From assembly GCF_902806685.2 (NCBI RefSeq), contig NC_048550.1:3825383-3889382 (forward strand): a DNA stretch of 64,000 nucleotides, read 5' to 3'. This DNA comes from Maniola hyperantus. Its lineage: Eukaryota; Arthropoda; Insecta; Lepidoptera; Nymphalidae. The position numbers and the translations under genes were made by a program. A model generated the notes under the pieces. The model had not been told where the DNA came from, did no database searches, and worked only from the letters and a program-made list of their open reading frames with translations. This document shows positions 49,201-61,200 of the stretch, in pieces (the stretch's first letter is position 1; every line of letters begins with the position of its first letter).

Positions 49201-52200
49201 AAACTGACGTATTATTATTAACAGACATTTTTGAAAATTTTAGAAAAGTTTGCAAATTCAATTATCAGCTTGATCCAGCATTTTATTTAACAGCGCCTAG
49301 TCTATCATTCGATGCAATGTTGCTTAAAACAGGAATCAGATTAGAGTTGCTAAATGATTTGGAAATTGTTCGTCTAATACAAAAAGGTATACGTGGAGGG
49401 ATTTGTATGTGTTCGACACGGCACGCTAAGGCAAATAACAAGTATATGAATGCATATGACCCTTCTAAACCAAGTTCATATATTGTCTATATTGATTGTA
49501 ACAATTTATATGGATACAGCATGAGTCAAACATTGCCTGTATCTGACTTTAGGTTTTTAAATCAGATTGAGATAAAACATTTAGATGTTTTGCAAGTGTC
49601 AGATGATGCTGAATTTGGTTTTATTTTAGAAGTAGACATATCATATCCTGAACATTTACACTGTTTTCACAATGATTATCCTTTTTGTGCCCAAAAGTTC
49701 ATACCCCAAGGTGGTAAAACTTCTAAATTAATTCCAAATCTTTACTCAAAGTTTCACTACGTTATACATTACGTGCATTTAAAAACATGCTTAAAAAACG
49801 GTTTGCTTCTTAATAAAATTCATCGTGTGGTTACTTTCAAACAAAAACCCTTCTTAAAAAAATACATCGATTTGAACACAGAACTTCGTAAAAAAGCTAC
49901 TTCTCCATTTCAGCAGGAGCTTTTTAAACTATTTAATAATTCAGTATTTGGAAAGACCTTAGAAAACACCGAAAATAGAGTCGATGTCAAATTAGTAAAC
50001 TGTTGGACTGACAGTAAAAATAAGACAAACAAGACTCTCGGGGCCAATAAATTAATATCTCGTCCAAATTTTCATAGCACTTCAATCTTTTCAAAAGATC
50101 TAGTAGCGATTCAAATGAAACCCGAACGAATTATTTTAGATAAACCTATTTATATTGGCTTTTCCGTGTTGGAGCTTTCCAAGAGTCATATGTATCAATT
50201 TCATTATTCTGTGATGAAACCATTTTATAAACACCGCATCCAACTTTGTTACACAGACACGGATAGTTTCGTTTACACCATCGAAACAGATGATTTTTAT
50301 AATGATTTAAGAAATAATTTTATAAATTTTTTTGATACAAGTAACTATATTGAACGAAATACATTTCAGTTACCGATTGTAAACAAAAAAATTCCTGGTT
50401 TATTTAAAGATGAATTGGGCGGTGAAATAGTCACAGAATTTGTTGGTTTGAGATCGAAGTTATACTGCATTAAAACTGAAAAAAAAGTAATAAAAAAAGC
50501 TAAGGGGATTAAAAGGAACGTTATTCGAGATTTGTCATCAAACGATTACCAAAATGTTTTACTCAATAATTCACTAATTCGTAAGCAAAATATATTGTTT
50601 AAATCTATCAAACATGAAATATTCACCCAATCTGTAAATAAGATTGCACTGTCCAGCCAAGATGACAAACGTTACATTAAATCAGATAAAATCTCAACAG
50701 TTGCATGGGGTCATAAAACGATTTCTTTTTAATTTTTTAATAGGGCTTGTTTTATTAAGTCTTAACACTTATTTGGCACGCTTCTAATTTTGCAAAGTTA
50801 GCAGATAGCATAAACATAGCGCATTGAACCTGCAAAAACGAGGTTATTAAAGTATCGCATCATGTTTCATTGACGGTCAACTGTGTCACGGCTTCAGTAG
50901 TTTATTTTGTTATTTCATACGTTAATTTTATTTAATTTGACAAATATTACTGTAGGTAAGTTATATTGTATTTAAGGTACTACATATTATGTAGATCTAC
51001 GAGTAGCTTGATAGCGAACAGTATTTTCTTTTACAGATATGAGCTACTCTAGTGAATTTCAGTGTGGTCAGCTATATGATTTTGAGACTGAAGTTGAAGA
51101 AATAAAAAATCCTAGTCCCAGTCAATGTAAATCAAAACCGTCAAAACGAAAATCTGATAAAAATAGCACAACTTTTGTTGTACGTAAAGTGTTAAAAAAA
51201 GGTCACCGGTTAATTAAAATCGAAGTTTGTGACTTAACTTTCGATGATAATCGAGACAATATAATTTTGAGTACCCAGTATGTGGTTGAAGACACTGTAG
51301 ATGAAATAATGGATTTTACTGAAAGTGTTATAAGAAAAATTTCAAAAAAAATGTGTGATAGTAATATGTAGGTATAAAAATTATAATTCCACGGCTCGTT
51401 GACTTTGTAAGTTATAGGTTATAGATTTTAATTTGTATTTGTAATAGTGGGGTATGAGTAAAGTAGCTTGTAAGTAATTTTATAAAATAAAACTAGTTTA
51501 TAAATATATTTCAGGTTGTTTTATTTTAAAAATCGAGTAAACATGTATACCTATAATATCTATAATTAAACTTCAATATTATTTACAGAAATCCACTTTT
51601 TGATACACAAAACGTTTTTTAATGCACACTTTTTAGCATGAAAAATACAATTAAAATCATGATTCTTACAATATTCAATATGTAATCTTGAAAGATTAAA
51701 GCAGCCATGATCAGATAAATCTATCACTGAACAGTTTGAACACAGCTCTTTTATCCATTTTATTTTCTCGTGACCTTTTGTAAGTATCACTCTTTTATTC
51801 AAGAATGGTACGATAATACGCTTAAATTCGTAATAGTCTATATAGCCTTCGCTCCATCTCATTCCATTATACTTTTCTAACCATAGTACTTGTTTCTTTT
51901 CTTCTTTAGTCAATTTACTAAAGGGGTAAGGAGGTTTAATCAAAAATGTTTGTGTACAATACTTTTTTTCAAATCCAAGTGAAAATTCTTTTATTATGAA
52001 TTCATTACCACTGTTTTTGAAGCCTTGTAAATCTACAATTAAGATTTCTGAATTCATGATATTTTTTTAACAATGCTACTAAGTGGTTTATACTCGATAA
52101 TACAGTCGTTCAAAATGAGACAATATGCTGCAGTTTGATCAGGTATTTCTGAATTACTTTCTAACTCTAGCCTTATGTTCACTACCGGTCCTGTTTTCAA

Positions 52201-55200
52201 GTTATCAGTTTGCCGTGAACAATCAATAATTGATTGTTATTATTACAAAAAGAGGAGCCCTCGTCCTGAATTCTTCCAAACCCAGCAATGGTTCAGGTCT
52301 ACGACCGTAGAAAGACTGTTGAAATCTGACATACTGTTCATATAATAAAGTGAACTGACCCTTTGAAAAATTTACATTCAAACTTTCATATGGATAGTAT
52401 GTAGAATTTAGAAACACTTTAACATCACGTAAATCACATTCATCAAATTGAGACATGTCTTTTTGTACATTGTTTTTTCTATTTGTTTGTAAACCTATAA
52501 TTACATATCTTGGTTTCTCAATTTGAGATGACGTTTTAATAGACCAAGTATGTTTAGTAGTTTTGGGTAGCAGAGGATATTCATACAAATCCCAATTTCT
52601 GAAAGCTAACTGAATCGGTCTATCTTTTTCTAGATACTTTAGTAAATTAATTTTTTCTCTGTCAGATACCTTAACATGAGGAACACGCCATACTATTTTG
52701 TTTATTTGAATATCATGTACAAAATCACCAGTGTTAAGTTTTACTGCGTTCATATTATTATTACTTCGCAGAATAACTAATTCGTGCTTACAATTCATAA
52801 TAATATTTTTATAATCTTCAGCAAACCCCATTATATTACATAGAGGGATAGAAGCTGAAAAGCTGCCTTTGCATTTAGTACCATTTAAGTCCCAGCCCCA
52901 TGCTTTAGCCATTTTAGCTTCATGATCACTAAATGAAAGCAAAGATTTAATTGTTGTAGTGATACCAGTATTTTTAACCTTATCTATTTCAACTCCGTTC
53001 AGTTCATATCGAATATCTTGAAACAGATAAAGAAAAGAATTATTAGTTAGTTGAATACTTGAAACTGTTTGTTTTGTTTCAATATTTTGAACGGATATGA
53101 CCCTTCTATATACAGCGTGCTCTCTGAGGGTAAGACATATAAATCTTGCTGGTTGATAGGAATTCTAATTTCATCGTTTGTGTTGAAGCTGGTTCCGTAT
53201 GGTTTATAAGAGTGAACTTCAATACTCTCTATGGAAGTGTCATAGACGGGAGAATTAATTATGTTCAAAATAGTCATTTTGATAATCCAATAGATTGAAG
53301 AAATTTCTTATTTTTAAGTGTTAATTTAATCTTCTTTTAGGATGTGTAGTTTTGCGGGTGAATGATTTAGCACTGAGTGACCCATGCTGTAGTGATGTGT
53401 ATTTATTGTCACTGTTTGATTTTGAAAGCTTCTTTTTTTCACCACTGGTTTGTTCAAATCGAGGAATTGTATTTTTGCTGTAATCTATCATTTCGTTTTT
53501 TTATATGAAGATATAATTGAATTTCTTCGCCACGTAAATTAACTAATTTATTTTTACTATCAAGTATTCGTATACTGAGGTTATTAATGTCACTCTGATT
53601 CACAGGGAAATAGATTATATTTTTAGGTATTTCAATAATTCTATATCCAGGTGGCACGTTCGGTGCAAATTCATATAAAATATGACTAGGATTACCATTT
53701 ATGTAGGAACCGCTTATAATATCACATTCAACCCTCACCACGGTTGTTGATAAAATATTGACTGGTAACGTCGACTCGTGTAATATATTAGCTTTTAGGG
53801 TCTGACTGCTAAACCCTAAAATAGTCCCGAGAGAATTTTTTTTTTCAAAGTGAACATCTTGAGAACAGTAAAGAAATGTTTTCAGCGTATTATTATTACA
53901 GTAAAGTTTTAGTGAACATCCAACAATGTGTCCCCTTAGATAATCACAAATATCTTGAAATTCGTAGGTTCCTTCAGGGATTTCTACCACTTGATTTGAT
54001 GCATAATAAAATTTGTTATTACTGGCATCTATATTCGGAATCGAGTTAAAAGTGGATAAATACAATAGAGCGCACTCATATTCACCGTCTAACAGTAAGC
54101 TCGGAGAATATGTTGTTTCTAAATTTGACGTGTTGCCTGTAATTGACAGTGTAAAGGACATTATGAGTATGACTGAAATGAAATAACTGTCTATTAATTT
54201 ATATGATTTTTAATCCAAAAATTTTGTAAAAATTCTAAACATAGATGACCGCAATTAACAGTATTAAACTTTTGGTACCTATCATAGTTATAAAAAATAT
54301 TGCAAACATTTAAATACTTTTTTATTTCTTTAGGTGGTTTCAAATCACCAAAACTGTCAAAGTATTCACAGTAATCTTTCAATTTAGCATAGGCTACCCA
54401 ATGTGTTCCTTTATTTTTTACATCATCCAAATTAACAATGCCGCATTCAATACGGTTTATTTTATTAGGTAAGCTATTTCTCATGAACACTCCTCGAAAG
54501 TGTGGAATACAATGTTTATTAACAAATTTTTTAATATCAATATCAGTCAAAGCTCTATTGGGTAGCCTAACCTTCAGTTTTTTGCATTATTTATATAAAT
54601 ACCATGGCCATTTTTATAAGGTTTAACGTATAATCCTTTGCCTAAAGCGATAGACTCCTTAGGCTTGTTTTGCGAGAAGGATTTTTTAGCGCTTAAGAAA
54701 TCGTTGACAGTTTTTGCAATAGCTGAAGCACCTCCAGCTAAACTGCCTAAAGCAGATAGACCAGCAAAAATTGGTATTAAAGGCAAAACACCTCCCGATT
54801 TTGGAACAGGTATCACTCTAGGCAGGCGAAGTCGATTAGTTTTACCGACGATTTTTTTTGCAGCTGCATAAGCGTACTTAATAGCAGATTTATTGCTTTT
54901 GTTTTTTAATTTGCTTATCCCTCGACGTATTTTGGAAACAATTGAATTGAATTTTTTAACACCAGCGCCAGTTCTTATTTTAGCCTTCATAACTTTATTG
55001 ACGAGCCACGAAGCTACTTTTTCACCCTTCCCTGCATCTTGTGAACGCAGTCTTTGTTTAGCTTGCTTCATTAGTTCGATATCTGCTTTGTGACGATTGT
55101 CTATATCACTGAAATTATCGTAAGCAATATCGTGACGTTTGCACGCCTCGTCTAATAAATTAACTCCTTTATCACCTCGAGCCAATCGGTTCTTTAACTT

Positions 55201-58200
55201 TGTACCTGGTCCACAAAAGTTATATCCTGGTAAATGTAGCTCTATTGGTAAATTGTCAATTACAGTGTTAACAAGTCCTCTTGCTTTCATTACTTGTATT
55301 ACAATAATGTTATAGTTAGATACGTTATAATTTATATATTTAAACCAATGTGCTTTTATCGATCCAACTATTTTCTTTTTCTCTTAATCCTAACCATTTA
55401 ACGAAGAGCTTACTTCCTCTTTTTTTGATAACTTTTTCTATTAAGTATACATTAGGACATTTAGATTTTTTGAGTTCTTCTTGATAAAATATACCAGATA
55501 TTATTTGATTGTTTTGATCTTTAATGTGATATGTGATCGGACAGGTTTTATTGACTTTTATAACCGTGAAAACTTCAGTTGACCAGTTTGGCGTATAACC
55601 TTTTTCAAAACAACCTTTGTATTTGCTTATCCTTACAAAATCACCAATTTTTAATTTCGCTTTGAGGGTGTTATTATATTTTTGTGATTTTTTTATATTA
55701 CACAAAACTTTTGAAACGTTATCAAACTTTACATCAACTGGTTTGTACCGAGTTGAGCGATGGACAGTATTATTATACGATGTTACAACATTTTGAAGTG
55801 GTTTACCTAACCATTTATAATTTCCCACTAGACTAAAGTATTTGTATAACTTGTTCTTCAGAGTTCTTATTACTCTTTCGACGATAGAAGCCTTTTTGGT
55901 TGAATATGTGGAATAATGATTAATACCATAATCATTCATAAGTTTTTTAAACATCTTGTTATAAAATTCTGTTCCAAAATCAGTTTGCAAGTTCTTTGGC
56001 ACGGATCCTGTTTTAAATAATGTACTAAACTTATTGAAAATTTCTTCTTTATTTTTGGTTTTAAGAGGAAATACCCAAACATATTTTGAAAGACAGTCAA
56101 TTACAACCAAGATATATTTAAAATTGTTATTGACATTTGAGATATTTTTTATATCAATTAAATCAGCTTGCCACAAATCATGTAAACCTTTCAATTTTAC
56201 ATGTCGACGCTGAAAGTTTTTTCGAGCTTGCTTATGAATTTCTTCAACAACTTGTTGCTTACTCATGTTTAGTTGAAGCTTGAATGAGTTTATTTATTTC
56301 AGACTTAGTATAATATTCACGCAAACTTTTTACCACTAACATAGCAATTTGTCTATTTAAAATACTTTTTTCAAGTATCAATTGTTCTTTAGTGCAATAA
56401 TTACTCAGAATTTGATCAACGTAGTTTTTGGTAACAGCATCGTTTGGTTCTGATGGAGATTGTAAGTTTTTCATTTTTGCGTACTGCAAATCAAGTGTTT
56501 TATTTTCGAACTTTAAATATTTGTCAAGAACAATATTTTTATCTAAATTATTTATTAAATTGTCTACATATTCTTTGTTAACTGCGTGATCGCGTGATTT
56601 TGGTGATGGTAAACCTTTTAAATATGATGATTTGAGATCAACCTCTCCAGTTTCTGTCTTTTTTACAAGGTCATCAAAATCAAATAATTCTGACACACGT
56701 AGACGCTTATGAACGTGATGGCCGAATTTATCGATATTCATTTTGATCAGCTTAGAAGTATGGATAAAATGTTACTGCTCTAATCAGATAATATTTCTAG
56801 TATTTATATACTAATTAAGATCACCGTTTTCTCTGAGTTCTTCGATTATCGATATTATCTCATTATCTAATCCAGTATTACCAGCTTGTTTTGAAGCAAT
56901 CAAAAGTTTCAATCGTTCAACCAATTCATTAGGGTTATTCCAATAAACGTAATCCGTATTGGGTTTTATTAATTTCATAAAAGGAAGACCATCACCTCTC
57001 ACAGTTTTCTTACTTTCCTCCAAAGTAGGGATTTGAAATATTGGTTTTATTATAGTCATGTACTTTTGACCTTTGTTACTTTTAATTGGTTTTGATGGAT
57101 CATAGTCTCGACGATGTACATTCGTTGTCAAAAGGATTGCTTTATAGTTTATTATATCTTCTTTATCGATCAAAGATAGGTTAGGGTTTCTACTAAGTAA
57201 CAATTCATTAAGACCAGGAGTCTTTTTATATTCTTTTTCAGCAATTACAAAAGAATTACTATTAATTTTAATCGGAGTAAGACCTATGAAAGGTTTTCCA
57301 TTTACAGATCGTACACCGAATGGAATATCCCCGAAATTTTCTGACGATAGGGACCAACTAGATGTTTCACTCGATTTAAATGACGCATCACTATTTTCAT
57401 CATCTGACTCTTGAGGATTACTAGAATCGCTTGGATCCAATAACGTGGTATCCTGTTTCAGATCTAACTGGCTCCATTCACGGCTTTCAGGTTCTTTAGA
57501 AACATCAAAATTTTCAAAATCAATATTTTTATTATTTTTATCGGCGATACGATCAAGTGAAGTAGTAATAGGTTTAAATACTGATTGAAGAACCATATCA
57601 TTATCAGTTTTTGAATCTTTCAATAATTTTAATTTCCTTTTTACAGCTTCGGATGCTTCAATAATCTGCTGCTTTATATGACGGTCCATTATAAAAATAA
57701 TAGGAGTGTTATATATGTATACGTTTAAATCAATGACGTGGTTTGAAGGAAACGTCTATATTTAAATAAATTAACATGATTAATCGAACACAATGAATGT
57801 ATCAAATGATTTTCTATAACCTCCTTCATTCTTAGGACAATCTTTGTTAATTACTAGATAATTATATGGATTATTCCATACTTTTGAACACATTTCTCGA
57901 AATAATGACCAGGACATATCAGTGTTGACATGTTCGTCATAAACATGTTTCAAATTAATGTCATCCTGTTTGAATAAAACTATGAGATTAGCGTTGTCTC
58001 TCACAAGCTGTTTAGGAATTTTTGTATATGTTTGATTTAAATAAAAACAGTCAACAAACTTGTGTCTACCCATAGCAAAGTAATCTCTGATGTTGTTTTG
58101 TTTTTCAGATGCTACGTCATCAAAAATTATGACTGAATTAGGTTTAGCGCTTTGAGGACTAAGGACATCATTATTGGCGTGGTATTTAAAGTAAGACACT

Positions 58201-61200
58201 CCCGGTACTCTTTTCAAAATATTTTCTAAAAGCGTATATTTAGGTTGATACAAGGTTTTTGAATAAACATAAACGTTTCTAAATCGTAATCCATTTTCGT
58301 GTAGGAGAAGACCGATGACTAAATTGGTTTTACCACAGTTCGATGGACCACATATAAGACACCGTATTGTATTGGGAAGTAGTTTACCATGACGGAATGT
58401 AGTATTTTCGCTAACAGTACAAATGTTATTAAAATTAAGTGATTGAGGCTGCTTTTCAAATCTCATTTTTGTGTGATAGCTTTAACAAACTCGAATAAAG
58501 TAACAGTTTCTCAACGTCACCATAGTTTATATTGAAAATTGCAAACCATCTTTGATTAACCTTTATGAAATCTTAGTTGCGCAATCACTAAATCATGTTT
58601 CGAATGAACGAAATGCAAAAGCTATAATTGGGCATTGCTAGATCACTAAAGCATGTTTCGTGAACGAAGTGGAACGAAGTGAAACGAAGTGAAACGAAGT
58701 GAAACGAAGTGAAACGAAACATGCTTTAATGATCTAGAATGCCCAATTATACACTACTCGGAACGCAGAGTATATTTTGAAAAACGAATGTTAAAAAGGG
58801 TGGAATGTTTTACCTAATGAAGAAATGAGATTCCCCCAAACTTGATTCAGTTGGAAGATCATGAAGAATACCCCGAAGAAGCGCACCAGCAAGGCCTCCG
58901 CTGAAATATTGGTTATTTTGCTTTGCACTTCTGAAACCTGAAATCAGGGAGATATAGATTTAGCAAAGTAACTTTAAAATCCGAGCAGTTTCTAAATGGT
59001 TACAAAAATATCATACATCCCAAATTCCCAAAAAGGCTAAAAGTTAAATCTTCATCAACTTACGTTAGCAGATCATATTTAGAACTTTGCCCCAACTGGC
59101 TCAACTAACCGTTTAAAATATTGAAAAGGTCTTTGATATAGTCTAACCTGCTGTATAGTTTAAAGAATGTACAAGAACCCAACCAACTTTCAGCTTTTGT
59201 CATAGCTACTACCTACCACTAATTTTTATTTTTATTTCTCTAACGGGGCTCTGATGTTGATGTTCCCAGTCCATATAATGGGCAGTTGTGTTTGATACCG
59301 CACAGCATAATCTCGATGGTACTCCTGCTTCGTGATAAGGTTACATCCGGTCCACCAGGCTAGACAACTAAACAGTTTAGTCGTAGTAAAGCCGGGGTAC
59401 CGACTTTGATTCCTGTCAATGATTTCTTAAGCCAATAATTATGAAAAACTTACTATGGATAGATAGGTACATTTAGAGCACCATAGTGGGCCTCCTCCCA
59501 GTCCTACGAATAGACCAGCCGGTATCAAGGTCCAGAAGCGCGGGTACAGCTGCGCTGCGATGTACGGCATGTAGGTGATGAAAGACACAGACATGGCCCA
59601 CTTCGTTCCCAGCCATCTGAAAATTTCGAGTTTCCTTATTTACACAACCTTGTTCTGCCTTCACTACCAACACTGCCAACACTACCACAAACAGCGAGAG
59701 AGCGTTCATGGTAAAAGTTGGCATCCATAAGTGGTTGGTAATCTACTCGCATTAAGCGTTTTTGCTCAACGTTTCTGATAAGGCTCTTTCGATATTTATG
59801 TTTCCTACACTCTGCTACATAATATAACATGGGTTAGTTCTTCAAAACTAGTGAAAATATGCAGCTTTTAGATAAACGCGCTCCAACCTAGACCTCTCTT
59901 TGCTCTAGGCTCTTTTCGTGTGATTGTCGTCAAGAGTAAATCCCGGTTTCCACCTAAGCGGATCGGAGTAGAGATGTGTTCAATTGACCAATAAGATTTT
60001 TAAAGATGGCGTGATAACTTTTCGACGTCATTTAGTTATAATTTGTTGACTCAACACGTCTGATCTTCGCTTAGCTGGAAACCTATCCTTAACCAAAATT
60101 AAAGCAGCTTTGTCTTAGTCACTTACTCAATCAGTTAAATGTTGTTTTACTGGTCTAAGGTTACATTTGAAGCAGAATTGAAATAGAAACAAGGCATGCA
60201 AAGTTAATTTTAGATATCGTTGCATATGTGACACAAGTTATTACACAATCTCTCATATTCAATCATTAGCAAAACTGTCGTGAGGTATACCATATAGCCT
60301 TGGTGCATAAGTAAGGCGGGGAGGTCAACAGGTTAAAGCTAGCTAATAAAATAAGTCTGAATATTGAATACATTTTAATAATAGGGCGTACCAGAAATTT
60401 CTGTAATGATGAAAAAACTTTCTTATCCTTAGCTACCCGTGAGATCTACAAGGGTGAAGAGTATCTACTGAGCACTAGGTTACTGATTAGTTAGTCTTGA
60501 TTCGTCGTCGTCGTCGTTAACTGGAAGACGTCCACTGCTTGACATAGGTCTAGTATAGGGACTTCCACAATCCACATGCCACGATCTTGTGAAAATCTAG
60601 ATATTGGCTGTTCACCTAGTGGGCGATCTTCCAACGTTGCATTTTCCGGTGTAAGGTCGTCAGAACGGGACCCCTAACGTCTATCGGTTTTTCGAACTAT
60701 GTGCCGGGTGCCCATTGCTACTTCAGCTTCACAACCTATTTAGCTACATCGGTTACTCTGGTTCCTGGTGGACCTCCTTATTTCTGATTTATAGAGACAC
60801 TCCACGCAATAGCTCTCTCCATCATCCGTTGAGTGACTTTGAGCTTTCTTATGGAGCCCATAGGAAAGTGTAAACAACTTACTTGATGACTACTACAGGA
60901 AGGAAGATATTGGAGAAGATGAGGCCCGCATACACAGCCGCCAGAGAAGCCGTTCCTAGACCTGCTTCAGCGTTGATCGAACTCTGTAAGTTTGCGGCAC
61001 CCTAGAAAACGAAGGTGTCATATGTAATTAACTAGCTGATGCTCGCGACTTCGTCCGCGTGGAATTAGGATTTTTTCTAAAATCCCGTGGGAACTCTCTG
61101 ATTTTCCGGGATAAAAAGTAAGCCTATGTCACTCTCCAGGTATTTATCTATACCCATTTAAAAAATCACGCCGATCCGTTGCACCGTTGAGACGTGATTG

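Larger units (their letters stand above)
41571..58758. mobile_element. Polinton/Maverick DNA transposon (virus-like)
   Basis: 17,188 bp, bounded by inverted repeats beginning AGTAGTGTATAATTGGGC and flanked on both sides by CGGAAC (41565-41570 and 58759-58764). A 6-bp duplication, AG/CT ends, a protein-primed DNA polymerase B, retroviral-type integrase, adenain-type protease, packaging ATPase and two capsid genes are together diagnostic for Polintons. Two genes read rightwards (47229-51371) and ten leftwards (51566-58466), meeting at about 51.4-51.6 kb. The left 5.5 kb is extra cargo: repeats, a SINE array and a spliced gene. The capsid gene is damaged; the rest is open. The element lies wholly in intron 4 of UNC93-B. 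Confidence 0.97.

Noticed and set aside
53085..53115. Programmed ribosomal frameshift in the capsid gene
   Set aside because: I see no canonical slippery heptamer at the place where the frame must change, and a second, separate lesion exists further on; mutation is simpler.
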